A stretch of 64,000 nt of DNA, from the NCBI GenBank assembly GCA_034401135.1, contig JAWZSP010000003.1:1984001-2048000 (forward strand), read 5' to 3'. The notes under the pieces were generated by a model. That model had not been told where the DNA came from, searched no databases, and worked only from the letters and a program-made list of their open reading frames with translations. Source of the DNA: Volutella citrinella (Eukaryota; Ascomycota; Sordariomycetes; Hypocreales; Nectriaceae). The translations under genes and the position numbers were made by a program. The first letter of the stretch is position 1. Each line of letters opens with the position of its first letter. Below, one piece after another: positions 35,276 through 45,792 of the stretch.

Positions 35276-37438
35276 TCAAAGTCCTGGCGGGGGAGGGACC
35301 TAGCAGAGGAGGGGTTAGCAAGACGGACGGGCATGAAGGGGGGGTGGGAGACGGCCCCGAAGACCATGTCACATACCGCGCCATAGCTCCCAGGAGCGCC
35401 GGGAGGTGAGCCCGCAGGCGGAGGAGGTGGAGGAGGAGGAGGTGCGCCGCTGGGAGGAGGAGGCGGTGGTGGAGCCGCCTCGCTTGGAGGTGGAGGAGGC
35501 GGTGAGCCAGCCTGTCCAGGGGCGGCGGTTGCAGGTGAAGCTTGACCCTGTTGCTGTGCTTGGGCTCCGTAATAGTGCTGATACATTGCCATGTAGCTGT
35601 TGGTTCGTGTTAGCACCACGGCCATTGGTCCTTGTACTCGCGTTCGACGAGCAAATCAGATGGGCCCAGGATGATGACTTACTTTGCGTAGCCGCCATAG
35701 GCAGCATAAGGATCCGCACCGCCGTAGTACTGAGCGTATTGGGCGGCGTAATCAGCGGCAGCCGTGCTTGGGCTGTTAGCTCCCGGTGCCGGACTGTTAG
35801 TAGCACCAGAACCCCAGCTGTTGCTGTTGTTATAGTTTCCATAACCGCCGCCGCCGTGGCTGTGAGAACCGCCTCGATCGCCCCGTTCGCCCCGGTCCCC
35901 CCGATCTCCTCGATCGCCGCCGTAACGATCGCCACCATAGCGATCGCCACCGTAACCCCTCGGTGGTCGGCTCTTGAACTCTTCGTACTGTTCCTTGACA
36001 TTGGCGATCAAGTCCTCGCAAAGCTCCTTGGCCTTGACGACCATGTTGGCATCGGGGCCTCTGCAGTCCAAGTTAGCATGCTGACTTCCTCAAATGGCAA
36101 AAGTTCAACGACTTACGTTACATGCAGGAACATGTCCTCATCGCTCTCGCGGTTCGTGGATGCCTCAAGGTATCCAGAGCCACGACCCTTGATCTGCACA
36201 CGACAGCCCGTCTCCTGCTGGATGTGCTTGACATAGGAACCGCCATGGCCGACCACCTGAGCGCGCAAGTTGAAACCATGAACGGGTTCCAGGTCAATCG
36301 GAATCTTCTCCTCTGGCCATTTTCGCTAAACGTCGTTGTCAGCTTATCATCCTGACTTTGAAGATGTTATGGGTCACAAACTCGGCCAAATTCGTCTCGT
36401 TCGACCTGCTCCTGGTCACGTCGTCGGAATCGTCGTTCGTCAACTAGCTGGGGGAGCTCCTGCTGAATTAGTTCCTGGATCTTGGCGACCGCAGCCTCCA
36501 AGCCCTCCTTTGAGGTGCTAGTGACGTGAAGGTATAGTGGCGGGTTCTGTGTAGGCGCAGGTTAGAGTGTGGCCTTGTGCTTGATCCTTGTTGGATAAAA
36601 ACCTACAGCAGCGGTAGCCATGCTTTTGTTTGGGTAATAGTTCCCGCGAGTCGTGACATCTTGCAAAGTCAACATGGATACTACAACACGAAGAGTAAGT
36701 GTGAAGATTGCGTACCAGCGCCGGTTTCATCTTGAATCTAATCAGGCGGGAGTCAGCAGGAGCAACGAAGGGGTGGCTGTATCGAGCTATCAAGCCGCAG
36801 TAAGCATGATATCCTCGACACAAGTGTGAAAGAATCCTGTCAAGGACGGCTCTGGGAGAATCAGTGTGTAGTGTCAAAGAATATTTACCATTTTCTGCGT
36901 CGACCCCCTGGTCAACAGATATCGGTTTCGAAGATCGTTGACTTCAATGTCCTGGATGAAATCGCCGTCTGCGACGTACATTTCGCCGTCGGGCGCATGG
37001 GCCGCGTTCTTGGAATCCGACGTCGGCTTCGGGAGACTGGGTGGCGGGCTGGACGTCTTGATGGGAGGGACATCGACATGCTGGATTCCCTTGCGGGCTT
37101 GGAGCTGCGCATTGATCTTGGCCGCGGCGGCAGCTGTGGGCGAGAGGAGAGGAGTGAGTAAAGCGCTGTCAAAACTACAGTGGAGGGTATGCTGGGTGTC
37201 CAGGGGACATGGAAATCACCGTTCCACGACGTGACATACCGGCAGCAGCCGCGGGATCGGCCGGAGACTTTTCCGCAGCACCGTCGTCCTTGGACAGCGG
37301 GCTACGATCGCGGCCAGCTTCGGAGCGACGCGCAGGCGGGGAGCGCGAGCGCCGATCGAATCGCGAAGCTCTCTTGGGCTCAGGTTCCGTCTGGTCGAAG
37401 CGTGATCGCTTGACGGTTCGGCGTTCGGAATCGTCCAT
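35276..37438 (-). CDS. KH-domain splicing protein, KHDC4/BLOM7-like
   Basis: Nine exons: 37240-37438, 36889-37133, 36716-36737 (22 nt), 36607-36659, 36382-36546, 36117-36325, 35683-36060, 35377-35596 and 35276-35299, giving 504 aa with every phase closing. Order: an RS/SR-like basic N-terminus (KRSRFDQTE, RRSRSPPARRS), a first KH-like unit (NDLRNRYLLTRGSTQKM, IQDETGADVTTRGNYYPN), a second KH unit (FNLRAQVVGHGGSYVKHIQQ, GCRVQIKGRGSG), a Gly/Arg/Asp repeat (GGDRYGGDRYGGDRGDRGD), then a Tyr/Ala and poly-Pro tail. The last 8 codons (VPPPPGL plus stop) come from a 24-nt exon and match the end of family members. Animal KHDC4 binds spliceosomal proteins and affects splice-site choice; a nuclear splicing role is inferred. 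Retaining the last intron would give a longer tail ending at 35233. Confidence 0.92.
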
Positions 37439-38528
37439 GGCTGTGGCTATTTCGGATTGGTTCGAGTCGATGCCTGAGTCAAATGCTGAGAATAGTGTCG
37501 CATGCAGCCGCGATGGCGAGACGCAGAGGTTCCGATGCGCGCGGGTCGGGGAAATCAAGCTGTGGAAGTGAGTGTCGGGGAAAAAACACAGCAGCCACAA
37601 ATGTTTGGAGGAGTGGAGCTCGCGAATTGACGAGGTTGTAAGGAAGGCTTCAGCAATGACCAGGCCTGTCTCGTGCGCGCGCCAGCCTCAAAGAGACGTG
37701 GCCAGCAATGCACGGACCCAGCCACAATTGCCGGCGCCACACGTGGCTCAGTACCGATGCTACCCTACCTTGCGCCACGGCCACCTCGGTCCTTTATCAT
37801 CGTGTGGCTGCCCGCCCAGCGAAACCGGCCGCACAGGCTGCAGGCCCTATGCGACGCAAACACGCGGGAGGAGGATTGCTGGAATCAGAGTCATAGCGAT
37901 TGGGTACACCAGGACAGGTGGCGCAGCCTTGCATGGGTAGAGGTTTACATCAGATGCTAGGGTACCACCACCTGGGACACGCTTGGAGTTTAATTCGCCT
38001 TTTGACGCCTCTTACTTGTGCTTGGGCGAATTAGATTGGGGGAGGAACATGTGACTCCTAGGTAGATGATCGGGGCTTTGGATTGACGCATAAGATTGAT
38101 GATTGAGTTTGTAACGATTCTTCAGCGCTTCATCCGTCCTCCCCAGACCAGCACCGAACCAAGCACGGACACTTGAGGCGACAATCAAGGCCCTGCGAAC
38201 CCGGGAACCGTCGCTATATTATTTCGCTGCTAAATTATTCGCTAGACGGAGCCTGGGCCGGTCTCTGCCCTCTGAGAGGTGTCAACCCCCCCTGCGGGAA
38301 ACGTGATCCGTGCCCGCCAGGGTAATTATTCCCCATTCACCGTCGCCCGCCCGCCAGGCAAGCTCCGGTCACCGGCCGTCGGTGACCCTTCTTTTTTCTC
38401 CTCCGTCTTGACTCAGAACGAGACTCCATCCAATTGCGCTCTTCTCCTCACCCCAATCGCCCTCGCCAACAGCTTCAATTGCTTTGGAAGAGCGTCTCAT
38501 TACCTGGGCCAACTCTCCTCCCCGCAAG
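37439..38528. other. Divergent promoter region, KH gene / ilv6
   Basis: About 1.1 kb shared between two divergently transcribed genes. No coding signal. The ilv6-proximal 250 bp are C/T-rich. Confidence 0.5.
38409..38415 (+). promoter_or_regulatory. Candidate Gcn4/Cpc1 site before ilv6
   Basis: TGACTCA, 114 bp upstream of the ilv6 ATG. This is the exact general amino-acid-control element bound by bZIP activators of the Gcn4/CPC1/CpcA type. It may lie in the 5' UTR. One 7-mer match is expected by chance every few kb, so only its location supports it. Confidence 0.4.
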
Positions 38529-39551
38529 ATGGCCTCCCTCCGGCCCTTGACCCGCCTCGCGGTTGCCGCCAGGACCGTCGGCGCCGTTCGATATAGCTCC
38601 TCGTCGAGCTCGACCTCGGCCATCGCCTACAAGGCTCTCCGCCGCCGCTCCGCGCCTCTGCCCGTGAGCGATGCTCCCCCCGCCTGGTCAGCCCAGGCCG
38701 CCGTCTCCAACATCCTCTACGAGACCCCCACGCCCTCGACGGCTCCCCCCAAGCGCCACGTCCTCAACTGCCTCGTCCAGAACGAGCCCGGTGTCCTGTC
38801 CCGTGTCTCGGGCATTCTGGCCGCTCGTGGCTTCAACATCGACTCACTAGTCGTTTGCAACACCGAGGTCGATGACCTGTCCCGCATGACCATTGTCCTG
38901 ACTGGCCAGGACGGCGTCGTCGAGCAGGCCCGCCGCCAGCTCGAGGACCTCGTCCCCGTCTGGGCCGTCCTGGACTACACTAACGCTGCTCTCGTCCAGC
39001 GTGAGCTTCTACTGGCCAAGGTCAACATCCTCGGCCCTGAGTACTTTGAGGAGCTTCTCGCCCACCACCGTGAGATCACTGCTGGCGACACTGATGTCGA
39101 CTTCGCCCATGAGGCTATCGAGCGAAGCTTGACCGACGCCGCCAAGGATTTCCACCCCAGCAAGCTTGCTGCCAGCCAGGCCCTCAGGCACAAGCATGAG
39201 CACCTCAAGTCCATCACGTACTTTGCCCACCAGTTCGGCGGCAAGGTCCTGGACATCAGCACCAACAGCTGCATTGTCGAGATGTACGTCTTATTGCCCC
39301 GCTATGCGCCGCACACCCCTCTGCCGTTCTAATCTTGACCGACGCAACAATGCTGACCAAAATATTGCAGTTCTGCCAAGCCCTCCCGTATTGACTCCTT
39401 CCTTAAGCTGGTTGGACCCTTCGGTATTCTCGAGTCTGCCCGCACTGGTCTCATGGCCCTGCCCCGTTCCCCCCTGTACGAGGAGGCCGAGGAGCCTCTG
39501 GTCATGGAGGCCGATGAGATTGTCGACGCCAGCCAGCTGCCCCCTGGCTAA
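38529..39551 (+). CDS. ilv6: Acetolactate synthase regulatory (small) subunit
   Basis: Regulatory subunit of acetohydroxyacid synthase, the first shared enzyme of Val/Ile/Leu synthesis in mitochondria. It activates the catalytic subunit and confers valine feedback. Exons 38529-39283 and 39371-39551 give 311 aa, close to fungal family size. Residues 1-35 are Arg/Ser/Ala-rich, a mitochondrial presequence (RLAVAARTVGAVRYSSSS). An ACT domain begins near 77 (HVLNCLVQNEPGVLSRVSG, ARGFNIDSLVVC). The C-terminal ALS_SS domain ends IDSFLKLVGPFGILESARTG. The ATG at 38529 sits in a good context (CAAGATGGC). Confidence 0.97.
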
Positions 39552-39758
39552 GCTACAGTATGTAGGGCAGGCCACGTAGGCCGACGGCGTAATGGTGAGG
39601 TCTGGGTTTTGGGAATAGTTGAAGAATCAGTGTTCAATTTTCAATGACTATTTTTCGTTCTTACGCCAGTGCTTTTCCGTACATGAGATGAGATCCGAGT
39701 ATCGTAGGGACTCCAAGTGAATCCAACCGCGTCATTCCAAGGCTACATAATAAACTAC

Positions 39759-40940
39759 TTACCACAACTCTCCCTTGTTCACAACGAAGCCCTCCAAAGC
39801 GGCTAAGAGACGGGTTAGCATTGTGGTCCGATGACGGCCGGCTGTTCAAGTGTCAACTTACAGACGGCAGCCCAGAGGCGGTTTTCGGCCTCAGGGAAGA
39901 CCAGCGACCTGGGGCTGTAGAAGACTTCATCGGCGACCTCCTCGGGGTGTCGTGGGAGGCAGTGCATGAACTTCCAATCCTCCTTGGCGCCACCCCTCTT
40001 GGCAAGATCGTTGGTGATCTGGAAGCCGGCAAAGTCCTGAAGGCGCTTCTTGGTCTCGGCCTCCTGTCCCATGGACACCCAAGTGTCTGTCACCAGTACG
40101 TTGGCGTCCTTGACAGCTTCCTCGGGCACGTTGGTCTCGGTGAGCTTGCCAGGGGAGACGACACCCTCGGAGGCGGCATTGATAAACTGCTTCATGGAGG
40201 CAGGAATCTCATAGCCCTTGGGGGTCGCTACGGCGATGTCAACGCCCATCTTGATGCAGCCAATGGCAAGGTCGAAGAGGACGTTGTTAGCGTCGCCTAC
40301 CCAGGCAACCTTGAGCCCGTTGAGGCCAAGGCTCGCGCCTGTGGCATCGGATGAAGGAAAGGTTTCATGAAGAGTCTGGAAGTCGGCAATGGTCTGGAGG
40401 GGGTGGAAGTCGTCTGAAAGGGCGTTGATGACCGGCACAGACGAGTGCTCGGCTAGGCCGGTAACATCAGAGTGAGGGCCGACACGGGCGACCATGCACG
40501 AAGTCATCGACGAGATGACAACTGAGGTATCATGTAGTGATTCATTCACCTGGGAGGAATTGTGAGCTGATGAGGTCGCAAACCAGACGCGGGGTGTCAC
40601 TCACACCCAGCTGGATATCGTCCTTGCCCAAAAACATGGGGTGTCCGCCCAGCATCGTGACAGCGGCCTCGGTTGACACACGGGTCCGGGTGCTGCGCTT
40701 GCTGAACATCATCGCCACAGTCTTGCCCACCAGGCCATAGTTGTGAGAGTCGGGGAGCGCTGCTCCGGTCTTGACGGCCTTCTTGTGGGCAGAAGCACTA
40801 CGGACGAGGTTGGCAAACTCAGTCGGGGTCAGATTTGCAATGGTCATCAGGTGCCTCGGAGCCTTGGACTGCGAGTACGCGCGCTTCTGGAGGCCATTGG
40901 CAGCTCCTCGAGCAACACGAACAGCCGATCTCTTCATCAT
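39759..40940 (-). CDS. Ornithine carbamoyltransferase, mitochondrial
   Basis: Makes citrulline from ornithine and carbamoyl phosphate in arginine synthesis (Arg3 in yeast, arg-12 in Neurospora). Exons 40605-40940, 39862-40549 and 39759-39802 give 355 aa. The N-terminus (MMKRSAVRVARGAANGLQKR) is a mitochondrial presequence. The carbamoyl-phosphate loop STRTR (FSKRSTRTRVS), the ornithine-binding SMG (DTWVSMGQE) and the catalytic HCLP (FMHCLPRHPEEV) are all intact. The short last exon encodes ALEGFVVNKGEL plus Trp. The gene is convergent with ilv6, 207 bp apart; both products work in mitochondrial amino-acid synthesis. A near-Gcn4 word (TGACTC then T) lies on the minus strand at 41150-41156. Confidence 0.97.
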
Positions 40941-41886
40941 GGTCGTCCTGCCTGTCTGTTCAAAGAATGGGCGGGAAATGAGCAATTGGCCTTGATCACG
41001 CAGGCCGATGAATTTGCAGGCGTCTGGAGATGAAACTCTCGCTCAGAAAAGTTTGATTATGAGCGGGAGCGATGTGGTCGAAGATGGATTTGGCCAAGCA
41101 AAGAGTCTTGAAAGAGTTCGACGCTGTGAGCAAGCGGTGGCCAGCCGGAAGAGTCACCGCAATCAACAAATTTCTGGTTGGTCCGCTGCGATTCCGGGGC
41201 GCATGGAGCTGCAACCCTGCAAGCCTTCAGGCGCCGGGGTACCGACCTGCTGGCAGCTGAGGTGCTGTAGCAGTACTTCATTAGTGCCCTGGCCCATCAC
41301 ACCCACCTGACAGAAGCTGGCAGCACTTGTGGGACTGTCGATGCGCATCTCATGATCAATCATCAAAAATTACCCGATTGGTGAATAGAGTCTCTATCGG
41401 TGCATTAGCATGATGCTCATAGCATATTACATTTCTGAACGTGACCGTATCGCCGCCTATCCGTTTCAACGTTTGTTCACCGTAGTGCAGTCCCATCACG
41501 TGTGAGGAAGGCCCCCATCCTGGTCAAGGTACATGGACTCGTGCCTGATGCATGCAGCCAAATTGAAGCCAATCAGCGCCAGCCTTTCCACACTTGGCTT
41601 GATCTGCGCTGATGCAGTTGGGGTAGCAAGTACTGCGGCGTCGATGACGAATCTCGTCGCTCACCTGCTCCGACGTCCCGTTGGACCTCACTTCATCCTG
41701 TACACGACATTCATATCCAACGTCCCACGGCCATTTCTCACCCGCCCCAGCCCCTTAGGGTCGTCCTACCGGCCGCTCTAGGGCCACTCACCCTGTCGAC
41801 GGATCTCCTCTCGCCTTTTCACTTCTCTTATCTCCTCTTCGGTCGCGCCGAGCACATACCCGGCACCCCCCACCTTGAACCTCAGC
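40941..41886. other. Divergent promoter region, OTC / Tag1-like gene
   Basis: About 0.95 kb. No coding signal. The last 100 bp before 41887 are C/T-rich leader. Confidence 0.5.
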
Positions 41887-44635
41887 ATGTCTGCTCCCGA
41901 CGAGAGGTCTCCTCTCCTCCAAAGAGAAGGCGACGTCGTGGCTTCTGAAACGTCGCCTCTGCTCGCAAATGGCACCGAAGCCCACGCAGACTCGCCTCGG
42001 CAGAATGGCTCTGCAGACCACAAGCAGACCGGCCGCCACAGCGCCTCGCGGAGATGGTACTCCATCATTGCCATGATCGTTATGGCTGGTCTCGTCGTTG
42101 CCATCATATTCTTGGGCTTCATAGTGCCCCCCGCCGTTCAAGAATATGCAGAGACCGCTGCTGTCATCGAGCCAACCAACCTGGAAATCGAAGAAATCCA
42201 TTCTGACGGAGTCCGCGCACGGATCCAGGCAAACATCGTTCTGGATGGTTCTCGTGTTGCAAACACCAATGTTCGACGCATAGGCAAGGCCGTTACGGGG
42301 ATCATGCGCAAACTCCAAACGCAAGAAACCACTGTCCGTGTGTTTCTGCCGCAGTACGGAGATGTCTTGGCTGGAACCGCCGTCGTCCCCCCGCTTGTTT
42401 TGAACATCGTTGACGGGCACACCAACGAGTTGGACTTTGTGACTGAGCTATTGCCCGGCGAGATGAAGAAGTTCCGAAATGTGGCGAATGACTGGCTGGA
42501 TGGCAACCTCAAGACATTAAAGGTCGTAGGCAAGACCCAGCTCGAAATACGGTCGGGTATTGTACCACTGGGCACTCATGATGTGGTGGAAAGCATGGTT
42601 TTTGAAGGTCACTCTCTCTACCAGCACTTTGCTTCCAACTATTACGGAAAGAAATATCTATCCTAGCCCAATGCGAAACGGACTGTTTTGTTAGAAGATG
42701 TTGCTGACCTCTTTCACAGCCAAAGAAATCCCGACCTTGCCCGAGTACACCATCGACCGGCTTAATCTGCATGACGCGCCAGTCGACGGTAGTGGGAGGA
42801 AGGTCATTGAGGCCGACGTATTAGCTACGGTGCACAACAAGTACCCGTTGTCCTTGGATGTGCCCTCGCTGGGTTTCGAGGTCATGGTCGCCAACTGCGA
42901 CTCGGAGCTGCAGCATATTCCTGTGGCTGAAGCCACCACTGGTGACATTAAAATCCGTGCCGGCGAGGACGTCCATGCCGAAGCCAAGGGCTTTGTCCGC
43001 GACATCCCCGAGTCCCTCACTCGAGCCTGTCCTCATTCCAGCTCGTCGCCCCTGGACCGGTTCATGGACCGGTACCTTCATGGCAGGGAAGCCCAAGTTT
43101 TCGTCCGTGGGAAGAGATTGAACGATTCCGACACCCCCCGGTGGATCACGGATATTCTCGAGAGCGTCACCGTTCCAGTTGATTTCCCCGGCCGCTCTTT
43201 TGACGGGCTCATTCGCAATTTTTCCCTGACCGATGTCGAGTTTAAGCTGCCGGATCCATTTGCTGGTGTAAATAACCCAGACAGCAAACCACGCGTCTCC
43301 GGCAAGGCTTTGGTCCTCGCCGCCATTCCGTCCGAGTTGAATGTCGACCTGAACGTTGAGCGTATCCGAGCTGCCGCCGACCTCTACTATCAGAAGCGCA
43401 AACTTGGCGAACTCAACTTGCGCGAATGGCAAATGGTCAACTCGACCATGATCGACAGCAGCGATGGGGCCGAGAAACTACTCAACATGACAACCAAGGT
43501 CGACAATGTCCCCGTCGACATCACCGACAGCGACGTATTCAGTGACGTCATCCAGGCTTTGCTGCTTGGCGACGACGACATAATCCTAGACGTGGACGCA
43601 GCTGTCGACGCAAAGGTCTCGACAGTCCTCGGTGTATTGACCGTGAAGAAAATCCCTGCCCAGGGCAAGGTTCCAGTAAAACGTCCGTCATCGCTCGGTA
43701 ACCTCAAGAGCCTCCTCAGGGGTTGATATGATCCCTGTCTACCCATATCATACAAGTATTTTTCTTCAACAGCTCGCGCTCAATCCCGGGCAGCCACTGA
43801 CTGGTGTGCAGACTTTCCTAGAGCTACATTTTCCAAGATCGACCCCCAAGTCGGCGACATTCAAATCCTAAACACTTCGAAGACGGGCGTTCATATGCAA
43901 GCCACGGTTAACATTACAAACCCTACCCCATACACAGCCACAGTTCCTTACTTCAACATCCACATCCTCAAAGACGGGGAAATCCTTGGCGATGCCACTG
44001 CCCAAAATCTTGCCATCGGTCTCGGAAACAACACAAATATCATTGTTCGTGCGACATGGGATCCCGCCTCGCTCGGGGGCGAGAGAGCGCATGCAGTCGG
44101 TCGTAAACTTCTCTCCGACTATGTGTCAGGAAAGAACACCACTTTGACTGCCAAGGCCCACAGCGCCAGCATCCCCAGTATTCCCTTGATTGGAAACGCC
44201 TTGTCGACAATCAACTTTACGATACCTGCGCCTCGGATCAGGATTCCGGGTGAAGATTCAGACGTGAAGCAACGATTTATAACAGATGCAACGTTTCATG
44301 TCCTTTCGTCAACAGCAACGTTCGGCCTACGTTCGCCATTGCAGTACAACACGCTGCATATAGAGTATGTAAACGCCACGGCCTTCTACAACCACACAGA
44401 GCCCGTTGGCCAGATTGTACACTACGGTTCCATTTTGGTCCCACCAGGGCGGTCGACAACGCCCAAGCTACCTGTGCAGTGGTCCCTGGACAGTGTGGGA
44501 TACGACAAGTTGAGGCAAGCCCTCGGTGGGACACTCAAGTTGGATGCCGAGGCAGATGTCACTATCAGAATGGGAAATTTCATCGAAGATGTTCACTACA
44601 CAGGGCAAGGAATCGGGGCAAGGATACGGGTTTGA
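41887..44635 (+). CDS. Tag1-like vacuolar membrane protein (DUF3712/LEA2 repeats)
   Basis: Best model: exons 41887-42607, 42720-43721 and 43812-44635, giving 848 aa. The N-terminus carries two acidic dileucine motifs (ERSPLL, ETSPLL), typical AP-3 vacuole-sorting signals, then one membrane span at about 58-80 (SIIAMIVMAGLVVAIIFLGF). The large lumenal part contains repeated LEA2/DUF3712 beta-sandwiches (ITNPTPYTATVPYFNIHI, LKLDAEADVTIRMG). Yeast Tag1 helps end autophagy; many fungal homologues are labelled pre-rRNA processing proteins, probably wrongly. The first donor is weak (G|GTCACT), and without splicing the frame closes at 42666. The second donor could be GTAACC at 43698 instead of GTTGAT at 43722. 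Frames match in either case. The TTG at 41875 is not the start. Confidence 0.82.
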
Positions 44636-45148
44636 GCACAGCCGACATTTGGCTCTGTAGGTAGATTGGTCATGGCGTTTGTGGCGGCTTTGGTATTTTC
44701 TTGGGGCATTTGGACTAGCCCCTCGGCGTTGTGCTTTGTTATGCCTTACCAGATAGACGAAGAATGAACTCATGATGAACACCAGAATTTCCAGGCCGGG
44801 CTGCTTTCAACGATTGTGCAGTTCTTACATTATTGAGGCACTGAACTACCCAGGAGAAGTCACCATTCTGTGCGAGAACACAGAGAAACGGGGAACTGAA
44901 GCAACAACCCGCCGATTGTTCTCATTTAGCACAGGCCTTCAGCCACGTAGTATAAGAATAGGAAGCATCAGCCATGAAGAAGCCATGCCAAACCATCACT
45001 TCAGTTTGGGGATAACACCACGCGGTCCGGCAGTCTACGGTTCAGCACAAATCCGGAGAAGCTACGACGGTCCAACTCCAGCACGCGAAACGCCACGCCA
45101 GAGTTGTGTCGGGTACAGATCAGACGACAACGCCCAAGTAGTCACAAT
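44636..45148. other. Intergenic
   Basis: 3' flank of the Tag1-like gene. An open frame runs from 44772 into the small gene at 45149, but its codon use looks non-coding before that point. Confidence 0.4.
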
Positions 45149-45374
45149 GGTTTCCCCCTGTCCCCCCGTGCCTCCCAAGGCCCTCAATCGCGTGGTGCGC
45201 CACATTGTGGACGAGGACAAGGCGTCTTCGGCGTGCCCCTCGGCACAAAGAATGGAACGCCAGAGCCAGGCCGCCGCCAAGCATAGCGCAGGGATGCTCA
45301 AGCTCTTGACCGAAGTGGACATGCACGTCAAAGAGCTTGAGAAGGGATGGGAGGCGTTGAAGAAGGGGGAGTGA
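45149..45374 (+). CDS. Possible small protein, about 74 aa
   Basis: Begins MVSPCPPVPPKALNRV. From this Met onward, third codon positions are strongly G/C, as in the confirmed genes nearby, while the in-frame sequence before it (44772-45148) is not. The C-terminal half is a charged amphipathic helix (LLTEVDMHVKELEKGWEAL), suggesting coiled coil. I recognise no family. It may be the last exon of a larger gene or the true start may lie upstream. Confidence 0.42.
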
Positions 45375-45792
45375 GCGTTGCAGCTTACGCTGAAGCCGAG
45401 AACGGCAATGGGTGGATGGGGTTTGCCAGGCTTGGAGGCGCCCTACTAGTCAGATCCAGGAGGTGGGGAATAGAAAAGTCCCGTCTCCTATATCACATAG
45501 CAGATGTGTAGGCAGTTCTGTGTTAGCTAGCAAGGACAGTAACGTACCTCTCGTCACCTCACCTCACATCTAAGTCTTCAAAGCGTGTCAGCACGACATA
45601 AAGTCCAGGGAAAAGCACATGAATAGGTAGGTAGGGAGAAAAGCACCTTTGTGTCGTATTCTCGTCGTCCAAATGCTGCCAGTGGCTAGCCGGTTGGTGT
45701 TTCTTCTTCTAATGGCAAAACCCAACAACGCCCCGAGTCCCCGCCTACCCAGAAATAATGTCAAGGGGGAAAACAAAGCAGCAGTGAAAAAC
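45375..45792. other. Convergent intergenic space
   Basis: 418 bp between the small gene and the SART1 3' end. It contains GGTAGGTAGGG (about 45625) but no coding signal. Confidence 0.4.

Noticed and set aside
41875..41886. TTG start four codons before the Tag1-like ATG
   Set aside because: Non-ATG start is unnecessary; the ATG at 41887 gives the acidic dileucine N-terminus. The same reasoning rejects GTG at 20404 and TTG at 38484.
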